From Rhodotorula mucilaginosa (lineage: Eukaryota > Basidiomycota > Microbotryomycetes > Sporidiobolales > Sporidiobolaceae), in contig CP137864.1 in the NCBI GenBank assembly GCA_034406715.1, positions 1,116,001-1,180,000 of the forward strand: a DNA stretch of 64,000 nt, written 5' to 3'. This document shows positions 22,297 through 35,900 of this stretch, piece after piece (positions within the stretch are counted from its first letter, which is position 1; every line of letters begins with the position of its first letter). The notes under the pieces were generated by a model that saw nothing but the letters and a program-made list of their open reading frames with translations, was not told the origin of the DNA and searched no databases. A program made the translations under genes and the position numbers.

Positions 22297-23131
22297 ATGT
22301 CGACCGCGCCGGTGGGATCTCTCGCGCCCGCGACCTTGACCCAACTGCTCGAAGCCGCCCACTTCGCCGCCGTCGCGCACAGCCAACAGCGCCGCAAATC
22401 GGCAGCCCGCCCCGCGTACATCCAGCATCCGATCCATGTCGCACTCTTGCTCGCCTCGCCGGAATCGAGCCTGTACCCGGTCCCGCCCGTCGAGATTTTG
22501 CAGGCGGCCGTGCTGCACGACACGATCGAGGATACGGACGTGACGGCGCAGGATCTCGAGCAAAAGTTTGGCAAAGAAGTCACGAAGATTGGTGAGCGGG
22601 TGGTCTTTTCTCACTTAGGCGCGAAGAATTTGGGAGCTCATCAGTGGTTTTCACCTCGCTTCCAGTTCTCGAATGCTCGGACGACAAGAACCTCGACAAG
22701 GCACAGCGGAAACAAGCGCAGATTGACTCGGCACCGCACAAATCAGATGCAGCGAGTCAGTCAGATGTCACTTTACTGCTCATCCCCTCCAAGTCCGCGA
22801 GATTGATCTCTCGCTCGTTCCCGTCGCAGAACACGTCAAACTGGCCGACAAGCTCTCGAATCTGCGAGACTTGATGTCTGCCGACGGTCGACCATCAGGA
22901 TGGCCTGTTGAACGGATACAGGTGCGCTGTTTCCCTTCCTTCTTTGCGCCCGGAACGCCAATTCCTGACGCCAGGACCGAACAGGAGTACTTTGTCTGGG
23001 CCAAGATGGTCACGGACGCATGTCGCAGCGTCAACCCCGGGCTGGCAGAAGAGCTCGAAACGATCTACCGGGAAGGGCAGTTTGAGCACGGCGGCAAGAC
23101 GTACCGGTGTCACCCGTCCTACTCTGCCTGA
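22297..23131 (+). CDS. MESH1/HDDC3-type (p)ppGpp hydrolase
   Basis: This is a metazoan-SpoT-homologue HD hydrolase. Purified family members remove the 3' diphosphate from ppGpp and also act as NADPH 2'-phosphatases; the substrate in fungi is open. Motifs in order: AHFAAVAHSQQRRK, YIQHPIHVALLL (metal-binding His), ILQAAVLHDTIEDTDVTAQDLEQKFG (the HDxxED motif), VLECSDDKNLDKAQRKQAQI, APHKSDAAKHVKLADKLSNL and GWPVERIQEYFVWAKMV. Spacing matches human HDDC3 closely once three introns are removed (about 22592-22666, 22762-22830 and 22921-23006). The product is about 190 aa, the usual size for the single-domain family, with no synthetase, TGS or ACT domains. The ATG at 22297 gives MSTAPVGSLAPATL; no other ATG lies nearby in frame. 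Confidence 0.88.
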
Positions 23132-23393
23132 ACTCACCTTGTTTTTCTTTCATCTCGTCTCGCCGTCATTCGTGTTGACTTCACGGCGGCCGGCTTTTCA
23201 GGCTAGAGTCTTTGATCCTCCAGTCGAGAGATTTGCTACGCGCACCGCCTGCACGCCCGCAGACGAGGCTCGAGCGCGCGTGATCCGAGGACATGCCGAC
23301 CCCCCTTCGCGCGGACCTTGCCACCTCTTGCGCTCTCACCATCCACCTCGCTCGTGTTCAACTGTGGTAAAACTGGCTGGCAAGGAAGAAGCA

Positions 23394-24856
23394 ATGCGCG
23401 GACCTCGCTGGGCCCCGTCATCCCGCCCGAACACGGTCACGGTCGCGCGGCCGCCACCCGAAGTCGACGAGAACTGGCACCCCTTCACGCTGCCGGTCAA
23501 GCCCTTCACGCAGTATACATTGGCCCATGCCGGTCCAGGGCCGCAGTGGCACAGCCCACGTCGAGTCGTGACCCCAGCAGCGCCGCCGCCGCCACCGCCA
23601 CCGCCGCCGCCATCGCCGCCCAAAGTCACTTTGCTCCCGCATGACGTCCTGTCGCGGATCTTTGATCATTCGACGGCCACCCTCTCGCTCGCCAAACACG
23701 AGACTCGGGTCATCTCGAAAGTCGCGCTGGTCTGCAAGAAATGGTTGCAGGCTACGAAACGAATCCGAGTCGTTGCGGTCTCGAACCACGGCCGTCCCGA
23801 CTGGCACTTGGGTGACAAGTTCTCGTCGTCGCGTTCTGCCTCGAATCGTCCGATAACTCGACTCTGGCTCCGGCTCGTGTTTCACGATCCGAACAAAGTA
23901 GCGTTCTACGAGCGGACAACGCGAGAGGTGCAGCGCGTTCTTGACGCTTGCCCCAAGTTGACGCATCTTCGCCTCGATGTCGCGTCTTTGCCGGTCGAGT
24001 TTCTCTCGCTCTTGTCGCTGCCCGGTCAGTCCTTCTGTTCCTTTCCCATCCTCCCAACACGGCTGACTCGTTTGTTTTTTGTTTGACAGCACTGACCCAT
24101 CTCGAGCTGTACAATTCCAAACCGCGATTACGGGAGTCCGCGACCGGCGCCGGCTTTTCGCGGTCCCTGATCCAGGGTAGCGGTCAAAGCGCGCGAATCC
24201 AACCGCAAAGTCTTCGCATCGAGCCCGGCCTCTCGTCCCAGTATGTACGCTACTTTGTCGCGGCCGGACTCCTCCGCAAGGTCACCCATCTCTCGGTCCG
24301 GATCGAACTCGGAACTCGGTACAACGAGGATTTCCACCTCGCCGACTTTGGTTCCGTCTCTCTCGAGCGGTTCGAATTGCAGATCCTCGGGCCCTTCGAA
24401 CCCGACTACAATTATCACTGTTATCGACAACGTCTCTACGCGGCTGCTCGCGACTTGGCCCCGCGGCACCTGCAGCTCGAAGCCGTCCGTGGTGGCGAAG
24501 CCGACGTCGTCCTGAGTGATCTGCTTCAATTCTTGGCGACATCGGAGCCCTCGCACCTCCCGACGACGGAGAGTGGAGTCATTCAACTTTCGGTAAAAGG
24601 TCGTGCGGACGCTCCGGCTGCGCGCGACCCGCTCCCGAGCAAGGTCGCAGAGGTGACGATCCGGGCTGAACGACCTTCGGGCAAGAAGGGGGACGGCAAG
24701 GCACAGCGGCGCAAACTCAAGCGTGCAGTTCGGGCGTTACTTCTCCGGCTGGAAGCGTCTGGTCCAGCGCGGAAAGTGTTCCTGCCCGGGTGGATGAACC
24801 ACGAAGGGGAGGACTTGAGCGCGATTCACCGCACGACCATCGCCTTTGCGCCTTAG
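23394..24856 (+). CDS. F-box-like protein, two exons
   Basis: A proline-rich N-terminus (poly-Pro run near residue 70) is followed by a probable F-box: VTLLPHDVLSRIFDHSTATLS and then ISKVALVCKKWLQATKRIRV, the LP.D.L..IF...and C+.W pattern. Leucine-rich or similar repeats follow (ITRLWLRLVFHDP, KLTHLRLDVASLPVEFLSLL / ALTHLELYNSKP, KVTHLSVRIELG, LERFELQILGPF). One intron at about 24026-24089 joins in frame (GTCAGT, CTGAC, TTGACAG). The C-terminus contains a Lys/Arg-rich segment and the ending TTIAFAP. The layout suggests an SCF substrate adaptor, by analogy only. The start is the ATG of MRGPRWAP. It is separate from the F-box-like gene at 9938 and not obviously a recent copy of it. Confidence 0.68.
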
Positions 24857-25763
24857 GTCAGCCTGCCGGCGATCACTTATGTAGTCTCTCGAGCTCAGGA
24901 CAGTATATGTAAGCGCAGACATTGTATGTTACAGGCTTGGTAGGAATGAAACAGCGAGGGTACTGCGATCTACAACGACGGGGGAGGAGGGAAAAAGGAG
25001 AGGAATGCTCGGAAAAAGGACACAACGACGATGAGATATGGCACAATGAGGAGGATTTGGGTTGGCTCGCCGACGAGAGACGATTAATATCCGGAGCGGC
25101 CCAGGCAGGTCGTGAGACCGGTGTAAAGGGTATCCGAAAGGGAGGCCGCGTGGGGTATCAAGTCTATCGAAACGAGGTTGCGAGCGCGAGGCGAGACACG
25201 GGGGGGGGGGGGGGGGGGGTGACATGGAAATCGTTGTGTGTGTCGAATTGACGGGTCCAAGCGAGGGGGGAAGGGAAAGGCAGGCAGGCGCCGAACGAAG
25301 GCATCTGGAGGGGGGTGGCATCGCGATGATGGCGGCGGACAGTCTTTTGTGCCGCTTGAAGTGACGGGGTAATCTGGTGATCTCTATGTTGTATTCGAAG
25401 GCAAGTGGTCGCGAATCGGGAGGAGGTCGTCCAAAGTCCAGTGAAGGACTGACGACACGAGATCGCGTACGTGCCGGAAGAAGTGATACAAAATGATGAT
25501 ATTGAGCGTGATCACCCGTCAGGCGAGGTCGGTCGAAAGAACGTCCGTTTTGAGAGTTGCGAGGCCGAGAAACAAATGCTGGGGTGGCGTGGAGGTGCGC
25601 CGGTATCGATGCTTGCTGACTGCTGAGGATGGATGAATGGGCGAAAAGATGACGTCGTAGATGCGGTACTGAGAGAAAGGCGTAACCGGGGAAAAAAGGG
25701 CGAGGCGAAAAAGAAGAAAGACGGAAAGGCGAAAGCGAGAAGAGGGGACGCGCAGGACGCCGC
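24857..25763. other. Convergent 3' region with a 20-G run
   Basis: About 900 nt separate the stop of the F-box-like gene (+) from the stop of DED1 (-). It probably holds a long 3' UTR for DED1 and a short one for the F-box gene. It contains a homopolymer of 20 G at 25200-25219. An open frame on the minus strand runs through it into DED1 in another phase and is a shadow. No separate gene is supported. Confidence 0.5.
25200..25219. repeat. 20-nt G homopolymer
   Basis: Twenty consecutive G on the + strand are followed by TGACATGG. In DED1 mRNA this would be a C run if the 3' UTR reaches this far. Such tracts can form quadruplex DNA and are prone to slippage, so the true length may differ. Confidence 0.85.
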
Positions 25764-28041
<2,278 letters not shown>

Positions 28042-29878
28042 CTGCTGTCTGGTGGGAGGGAAGTGTGTTCTGGGATCAAAGAGAGTGTGCACCGCTGAGA
28101 GTCGAGCGAGTACAGAACGAGTGAGTGGAGAGCGAAACAAAAGGCGAGCAGAGCTTTCACGAGGGCGACTCGACGAGTGGCGCAGCTTTGCTTCCGTGTG
28201 ACGCACTTCGATCGAGCTCAGGTTCGCACTCCCGGAGCCTCGCTTAGACTTGGAACGCCACCACTTGCCGCGCATACCTTGCAGGCGCGCATCACAGATG
28301 CTAGATTTCATGCCCATTGCAAAAACTCTAGTGCAACTCGAGGCTTGTTCCTCCCCTCGACGTCGTCGCCACCGGCTCTACGAGCTCGACCAGGAGTGCT
28401 CTAAGAGAAAGTGTTCTTGATCGTGATCGCCCGAGTAGTCGCAGGTCTAGTTGAGCGAGAGAAGACGCAGAAAGCACAGGCTTGAAGCAAGTTGGAGGCC
28501 TTGAAGATGGAAGGGGAGCAACTCGAGCCTCACCGAGGACCGCTCGCGGGAACGGCCGCAACCACGGGAAGCGCAGCTCGCACGCACGCGAAGGAGGATA
28601 CAGTAGGCGCACACACGCACGCACGCGCGCAAGAGGAGGGGGTTCAGTTGTCCGTTTCTCAACAACGAGAGGGAAGCCGGCCTGGGACGTGAATCCCCGA
28701 CCGACCCCCCGCTCGAGTATCTGATAATGTAGATAAGTTTGTTTTTAAGAGATTGGAGTCATCATGTTTGTAAATGGAGGGGATGCGCGTGCGAGCGTGC
28801 GTGCATGTGGGTACCTGTCGGTGCGAGCGGGTTCCAGCCAGAGTCGCCGAGGACAGCCGACGAGCGAGCAGGCGATGAGCGCAGACGCCCTGCGACTGCC
28901 ATCCCATGGTAGCAATTATTCGGGCCTCTGTAGGCGGGCAGGCCTGTGCATCACACGGTCCTCCAGGTTGAGTCGGGGAGGGCGGACGAGTCGGTGAAGC
29001 TGGCCAGTCGAAAAAGGCGAGGCGAGGCGGGGCGAAGCGTTGCTCGTCGGTGCGTGGCGTGTGATCGCAGGTGCTCGCTAGTGGAGAGGAGAGATAAAGA
29101 AGAGAAGAGAGAGCGAAGAGAGGAGCGACTCGAGAGCGAGTCGAGCTCGACGCTGCGCTTCGCCCGCCGCCCAACCCGCGAGTCGCCCGTCGTTCCGTTG
29201 ATCTCCACCTCTCCGGTCCGCGTAAAGCTTCGTGCGTGTACTGCCGTCCGTCCCGCCTTGCCCTGGCCTACCCACCGAGCTGACCGCGCCCTTGTCCCGC
29301 CTCGCGCTCGCGTCGCCATCTCACCACCCCGCCTCACCCACCTCGACCCCCTGCTCGCCCTTTTGCGTCCACTCTCAACAAACCCTCGCCGGCGACTTCC
29401 TACCCCTGCAGAGGTGAGGATACTTTTCCAACAACTCGACTCGCGAACGAACGGGACTCGGGCTGCAGAGTGGGAAGCCAGGCGAGCACCTCCTCAGGCG
29501 AAGCACAGGCATTCCGTGCGCGCGCGTCGGTCGGCGCACCTCTTCTCGGCGTCGCGGTGGGACATGGTCGGCGTCGATTGCGTGTGAAGAGGCGCATGAG
29601 GGTACTGGGGGAGAATAGGCGCGGCTTGGAAGGGCGAGGACGCGCAGGGTCGAGGTCGGGCGAGTGTGCAGCGTTTGTGCGAGCCGTAGGGGGGAAGGCT
29701 ATATCAAGCGACGCGTCAGGGAGGCAGAGGGATGGTGTTCTCGCCATGGTGCAGTACTCTCCATCTACCCTCGAGAGTGGTCCCGCTGACCCCCGTTCGT
29801 TACATCGTCGCCTCCCTCTCGACTCCCGACCAACTCTTCGACGAATTTCACACGACCCGCCCCCGCTCTACAGCCAGC
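28042..29878. promoter_or_regulatory. DED1 / RPS18 divergent intergenic region (1.84 kb)
   Basis: Two highly expressed translation genes start from opposite ends of this 1.8 kb spacer. It contains purine-rich and pyrimidine-rich tracts (for example GAGAGGAGAGATAAAGAAGAG near 29085 cut across, and CACACGCACGCACGCGCGC near 28610). Open frames of up to 213 codons cross it, but none shows domains or a spliced model. Long 5' leaders, 5' UTR introns or an unidentified non-coding RNA are possible; nothing specific can be supported. Confidence 0.45.
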
Positions 29879-30782
29879 ATGTCGCTCGTCGTCCCTGAAG
29901 CTCACGTGCAGTTCCAGCACATCTTGCGTCTCCTCAACACCAACGTTGATGGAAAGCGCAAGATCATGGTCCGTCCACGTCCCCTTTTCTTTCCGCGGCC
30001 GTCTTCCAGGACTCGAGGGACTGACGCGGGTTATGCTTCATGCAGTACGCCTTGACCGAGATCAAGGGTGTTGGTCGTCGTTACGCCAACCTCGTCTGCA
30101 AGAAGGCCGACGTTGACCTCGCCAAGCGGTTCGTCCTCGTTCGGCGGTCGTGCACTCTTCGGGTCGACGCTGACCCCCCATGCCTTTCCTTGCGCTGCTT
30201 CTGTCGACACCAGTGCTGGTGAGCTCAACCCCGACGAGCTTGAGCGTATCGTCACCATCATGCAGAACCCGGGCCAGTTCAAGATCCCGCAGTGGTTCGT
30301 CAACAGGCAGCGGTGAGTACTCGGGATCTCTTCCTTCTTTTCTTCCGCTGGGCATCGACACTGATCACGGCGGCGCACAGTGACATCGTCGACGGCAAGA
30401 GTGGCCACCTCCTCTCGAACCAGCTTGACTCCAAGGTGCGTTTCCGGGTGGCGGTGGTGGCGAATTTCTTCCGGAGCACTCCCGACTGACTTTCGTTTGC
30501 CCCTATAGATGCGCGAGGACCTCGAGCGCCGTATGTCGTGTCTCTATGCAGTTTATGGGCTCAGGATCGCCGATTTTGACCGTTTTGATGCGCGGAAACA
30601 GTCAAGAAGATCCGCAACCACCGCGGCCTTCGTACATACTGGGGGCTGCGCGTTCGTGGTCAGCACGTACGTCCTCTCTTCTGACTTGCACTATACTGCA
30701 TACTGACGGGCCTTCGGGACGCTTGCAGACCAAGACCACCGGTCGTCGCGGAAAGACGGTCGGTGTCTCGAAGAAGAAGTAA
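29879..30782 (+). CDS. RPS18: 40S ribosomal protein uS13 (RPS18)
   Basis: This protein of the small-subunit head contacts tRNA and the intersubunit bridge. Seven exons join exactly: 29879-29968, 30046-30128, 30214-30312, 30381-30435, 30509-30530 (22 nt), 30602-30666 and 30729-30782. The product matches the family along its whole length: [107 protein letters not shown] and [17 protein letters not shown]. Exon 3 from base 30288 onward, exons 4-7 and the downstream spacer make up arm A of the inverted repeat, so a partial copy exists at 40862-41348. This locus is the only full-length one in the window. The 5' region is the divergent spacer shared with DED1. Confidence 0.97.
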
Positions 30783-31357
30783 ACTTGTTTCTTCGCTTCG
30801 CCCGCTGGAATCCAACAGGCTTTTTGTTGGCTCCACTGTGGTGTATGGGCGGGCCGCAAGTGAAGAGCGAGAGTCTGGAGTTTTTTGACGTCGAGGAGGA
30901 AAAGAGCGCTGGGTGGCGGAGGACTTGGCTCTCGCTGTCCGGTGCTTCGCCGCCGCGGCACCCTCGATTGATACGTTCCTGGGGCAGAGCGGCTCAAGGG
31001 AGCTCAAACATTGCTCAGATGCAACGGCAAGGCACCTACAAAGGCTTGCAGCCAAGTCCGAGCAGGCGACTGGAAAGGTCGCTTAATCGGCTTGCCCATC
31101 TCCGATCCTGCTTACCGGACGGTCCAGCCAACTCGGTGAGGATTCGAACTGCCTCGACGTGTGTAGTTCCGGAGATCCCGATACGGAGACTCGCTTGTCG
31201 CCGCACGGCCGTCGGGCAAAGCGAACTTGCGGATTCGGGTGCTGTTGGCGCTGCTTCATGCCCCTCCTCTCACCTCGTCCGCTCCGAATCGCTCGGCGTT
31301 GCTTCTGGAGCGCTCGCACTATCATGTCTCCGCACCCGCCATTCCCTGAAGTGCGCC
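30288..31357 (+). repeat. Inverted repeat arm A (RPS18 3' half to flavin reductase intron 1)
   Basis: This 1070-nt segment is repeated in reverse orientation at 40284-41348. It begins inside RPS18 exon 3 (CGCAGTGGTTCGTCAACAGG) and ends inside intron 1 of the flavin reductase gene (GAAGTGCGCC). RPS18 exons 4-7, their introns and the first 250 nt past the stop are nearly identical between arms. The intergenic middle (about 31040-31250) is heavily diverged with insertions and deletions, and the last 90 nt around the flavin reductase start codon are again nearly identical. Both genes continue intact beyond this arm, so this arm is the one in its native setting. Confidence 0.93.
30783..31323. promoter_or_regulatory. 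RPS18 terminator / flavin reductase promoter
   Basis: These 541 nt lie between the RPS18 stop and the flavin reductase ATG, wholly inside arm A. The first half is conserved with arm B; the second half, where the promoter should be, is the diverged part. Long open frames here are shadows and are shared in pieces with arm B. Confidence 0.5.
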
Positions 31358-32687
31358 GCACCTTGGGGACCGATTTCGGACCTCATCTCCGAAAATAGTG
31401 CTGACGTTTGCCCGCGCTACTGCAGGTCGAGGCGTCGAGGCCGGACTTTCAAGCGAGCGAGCAGTTCAATGTCACCAAGGTGCGCTGTCCTACTGCACGC
31501 TCCATCCGCACGACTACTCGCAGGCGATTTGCTGACTGTCTGACGTCGCCGCCTTGCCCCACCCGAACGAAACGAATCGCCATGAACAGATCCCCTCGCC
31601 CGAGTGGCAGGTCGGAACAGGCGCGAATGGACGACAGGACCTGCCTGGTGTCAAAGAAGGGCTCTGGGACGGCAAGACTGCGAACGAGCCCGGTCGATTC
31701 CGCGAGATTGACCCGGCGACTGTCGAGCAAAAGGGCGGACTCTACAAGATGATGATCTCTGTGAGTTCTTGGAAGGGGACGCGCCGCTTAGCACTGGTGC
31801 TGATGAGTCTTTGTCGCGCAGGCGGTCGTGAGTTTCTCTTTGGTACCGTGGTGCCACGATCCCTCTCCTCCTGACGCACGCCCCAACAGACCCCTCGCCC
31901 GATCGGTTTCCTGTCGACTGTGAATGCGAAAGGCGAGCGCAACTTGGCGCCATTTTCCTACTTCAACATGGTCTCGCATGACCCGCCTTGCGTAATGGCC
32001 GCCTTCACCCACCCGTAAAGCCATCCCTTTTCTAGCGCTGAGGTCTGCAGACCGGCGACTGACACCTGCGCGCCTCACTAGATCTGCCGACGAGCTCAAG
32101 GGTACCTGCGAAAATATCCTCGACACAAAAGAGTTTGTGGCCAACTTGTGAGTGTCTGGCTCATCGACGAGCGCGCAGGAACAAGCGCAACTGAACTCGA
32201 CTCTTTTGCAAAACAGGATTTCGGAGCCCTTTGTGGAGGCAGCCAACTACACCTCGATCGACGCACCAAAAGGGGTCAGCGAATGGCCGCTGAGCGGTCT
32301 GACGCCGGTCGACAGCAAGACGATCAAACCGCCGCGGGTCGGCGAGAGCGGGTTCAGCATGGAATGCGTTCTCGGTGCGTTCGCTTTGCCTACGTTCTAC
32401 CGCTGAAATAGTAGCTGACAACCTCTCTACGGTTAGAGCACCACTATCACTTGCACAACGACGCGGGCAAGCGCACCGGCACCGTCGTTCTTGGTCGCGT
32501 CAAGCTGTTCCACGTCCGCAGCGACCTGATCAACGACTGGTTGATCGACACGGACAAACTCCAGCCGGTTTCGAGGCTCGGAGGGATCACGTATGGCCGC
32601 ACGACGTCGGTGTACGAGACGCCGCGGCCAGTTTTTGCGAAGGAAAAAGAGCGAGACGAGGTCAAGAAGCTCCTCGCCAAAGTTTAG
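31324..32687 (+). CDS. Flavin reductase-like FMN-binding protein
   Basis: Eight exons: 31324-31350, 31426-31479, 31590-31760, 31822-31827 (6 nt), 31890-32014, 32082-32147, 32217-32374 and 32437-32687. The product is about 280 aa of the flavin-reductase-like split-barrel family (PF01613 type). It starts MSPHPPFPEVEASRPDF. The FMN-binding core reads MMISAVTPRPIGFLSTVNAK and NLAPFSYFNMVSHDPPCVM, then DELKGTCENILDTKEFVANL, EPFVEAANYTSIDAP, SGFSMECVLEHHYHLHND and TVVLGRVKLFHV. The enzyme's partner and substrate are unknown; relatives supply reduced flavin or bind FMN in redox reactions. Exon 1 and its donor lie inside arm A, and a second copy of exon 1 exists in arm B. The 6-nt exon supplies the Ala-Val of the conserved ISAVTPRP motif. 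Confidence 0.9.
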
Positions 32688-32986
32688 ATCCTGTTAGACG
32701 CCAGATTCTGTTATTATATGTTGAATCTCTTGAATGAACGTCATCAGCATGTTTACTGTACTCTGCAGATGCCTGAAAAACTTCCGACCGCGTTGTTGAC
32801 ATCTGCGAAGTCTCGCGCGACAGGTCACTTTTGGTCCCTTCGCGGCTTGAGCTCTTCCAGGACTCGAGGGGCTTCCGACTCGAGCAACGTAGTCTCCTGT
32901 TGAGCGCTCGACGCTCCGGCTCATGTGTCAGCCTCTCGCGGGTCAACAACCGGCGCCTCGACTGCATCTGCTCGCCAACGTCTGCG

Positions 32987-35900
32987 ATGGAGCAATCTGA
33001 TCCGCCGCCGGCTCCGACGGACGCGGCGCCGAGTGCGCAGACCGTCCCGCTCGATGACTGTTTCATCCGCTTCCGCCTGAGCGCCATCGACTTTGTCCCG
33101 TCGGTCGACCGCTCGCAGTTTGACAACCGCCGGTCGCCGTTCTGCAAGGGCGAGATGTACACCGTACCGGTCATACGCATCTTTGGCGCGACCGATCGGG
33201 GTCAGAGAGTGTGCGCGCACGTACACGGAGCGTTTCCATACGTCTATGTCGAGTACAAGGGCAAACTCGACCCCACCTCGGGTGAGCAGTGTCATTCCGG
33301 CTTGCGAACGCGAGCACCCACCGAAACAACGCTGACGCGGACGCCTTCCTTGAAAACCTCGCAGTCAGTGACTATATCCGAAGGTTCGGCGCGGCGCTTA
33401 ACCGGGCCATGGGGCTCGCACTGCCTTCGAAGCACAAAAAGGGGCAGCCGACACAATACGTCGCGTTCATCGTCCTTTGCAAAGGAATCCCCTTTTACGG
33501 CTACCACGTCGGCTACGTCCCCTACCTCAAGATCTACATCGTTCATCCGCGGCACAAAACCCGCCTGTCCGAGGTGCTCCGCAGCGGCGCAGTGCTCGGA
33601 ACGCCGTTCGACGTCTTTGAGGCGCACGTCCCGTTCCTGCTCCAGTTCATGCTCGACGCGAACCTGTTTGGTTGCGGCTGGGTTGAAGTCGGCAAGTGTC
33701 TCTTTCGCGAGGATGTGCCCGGTGCGTTGTCCTGCTGCACCTCTTGATTCGGAGCATCTTACTGAGGTCGCCCTACGCAGATCATGTCCCGTCGCCCTCG
33801 GACGACTACAACCCGCCGTCCTGCTCCGGTCCATACGCGTTCCGAACATACTCCACGCTGACGGTGCCGGCGGTTCGTCTCCACCCACCGGTCGAAGAAG
33901 GCGGACCCGCAAAGACTTCCTACATGCGCCTGGAGCTCGATCTGCCCGTCTCGGCTATCCTCAACCGACGCCGCCTCACCGCGCGCGACCTGCATCACGA
34001 TTTCATCGAAATGCTCCATCCCGAACGGGTCGAACGTGGCAAGAACGTCCGGAGCGTGCGAGAACTCTGGGAGGATGAGCAAAGACGGCGGGCTGCGCGA
34101 GGCGAGTCCGGACCGTACGACCTCGTCGACAAGGAACCGCGCGAATGGGATGAGCGACCCAAAGATGCGCCGATCTGGAAGCGCGAACCCGAATTCCGCG
34201 CCAAGGTGCAGTCGCAGCTCGACGACGACTTGCGCAAGTATCGCGAACGCGTCGGTCCCAAGGGCAGGTCCAGACCGGACTTCGCAACCTACGTCGACGA
34301 GAAAGAGCGTGTCATCGAAGGTACCCAGAGCTTCTGGATGGACCGGATCCGGACCGCTTTCGAACAGGTCGATGCGATCTACGTCGAGCGCTTCATCGAA
34401 GACGAGTCGAAGAACTACCCGTTCGGCGCTTGGGCGGTTCGCGGGTTCGGGCTCGACGTGACCGAGGCACAAGAAGCGACCTGGTTGCATGCCGGTCGAC
34501 CGGAGGACGTCAACATCGGCCGACTGCAGGCGTCTCAGGCGGCGAGCAAGAGCACCCGACTCAAGCGGCGTCCGCAAGATCAGGTTGGCGGATCCGACGA
34601 CGAAGGCATGGAGGCCGACACCGACTTGGACGACGATCTCGAAGACGGAGAGCATGGAGCTCATCCAGGGGCCGGCCCACCCGCGACGCAAGCTGAAGCT
34701 CTCGCGCAGGCGAGGCGCCGCACCGATCGAGCCCAACTCCGTGCGCGCGAGACATCGGTCGAGGAGGGAGAGTGGGAGCGAATACCAGAAGAAGCACGCG
34801 ACGAGGAAGACGATGGATTCTGGGGTATGGGCGCCGGAACGGATCGCCTCGCTTCAGACGTATCGGGCGCAGAAGACGACGAGCGCGACGAGACCGTCTC
34901 GCCTGCCTCGCGACGAGGCTCAGAACGCCCAGCGACCGTGTCACCGGTCAAGACCGCCGGAAAAGCTCCGCTTACTCCTGCGAAGCGCGCGCGCGACCTC
35001 GCCGAGCAACCAGAGCAGAGCCCGACCCCGAAACGGCCGAAAGCCGAAGAGTCGCTCGCGGCCGTCGAGGCTCTCGCACGCCAGACTGGATCGTTCGGTC
35101 AGCAAGCGGCCAGCTTCCTACCGTACACGACGTCCAAATCGCCAACGAAGCCTGCCTCGCAATTTCTGCAAGCCTTGCAGCGCGGGCGAGTCTCACCGGC
35201 GACAGGGCCGAATACGCACGATCAAGCCCCCGGCGCAAGAACTCCATCCAGCCGCTCGAAGCGCAATCCGTTCTCAAGTCCTGCGAAGGGAGTCGCCGTC
35301 CGTATGGCTCGCCGACGGTCCGCACACGATCCTCCGTCGCTCGCCACCGATGACCGCGAAGACACGTCGCTCTTCACCTTTCATTCGCCGATCTCTCGAG
35401 AGAGCTCAACTGCTCAGCTGCCGCCACCGGGTCGGCAGCTGCACAGCTCTCCGAGTAAAGCCCTGATCGATTACTCGTCTCCGAACATGCGCTCGAGCGC
35501 TCCGCCTCTCGAGCATTTCTTGCAGTCCTCGCCTTCGTCCGACGAAGATGTGCGCAAACCGTCTCCACTTCCACCGCAGCCTGTGCGAAACGGCATGACA
35601 CCCTCTCAAGTGCTCGCCGAATTTGCCGACCTGCCCGAAGGGGCTCTCGACGAGGATTACCAACCGACGCCGACCCAGCCCGATGACGGACCATCTCAGC
35701 TACCGCCTCACCTTCGCACCTCTCCCAAGCGCGAAACGTCACCCTCTCCCGCGAGAAAAGAGGACGGGTTGTCGGGGACCGAGTCGCCGCGTCCTGTACG
35801 GGCAACAGCCTCTCCAGCGGCGCCAGAGGGCAAATCTTTGACGTTGCTCGCCGACTCCTCGCCCGATACGTCCAGCCCGGAAAAAGCAGCCGAGCCGCCG

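Noticed and set aside
28946-29587. A 213-codon open frame between DED1 and RPS18
   Set aside because: Arg/Ser/Ala-rich with no domain or splice sites; typical of GC-rich non-coding DNA.
30785-31543. A 252-codon open frame after RPS18
   Set aside because: It crosses the arm A spacer and the true flavin reductase exons in the wrong frame. Fragments recur in arm B only because the DNA is duplicated.
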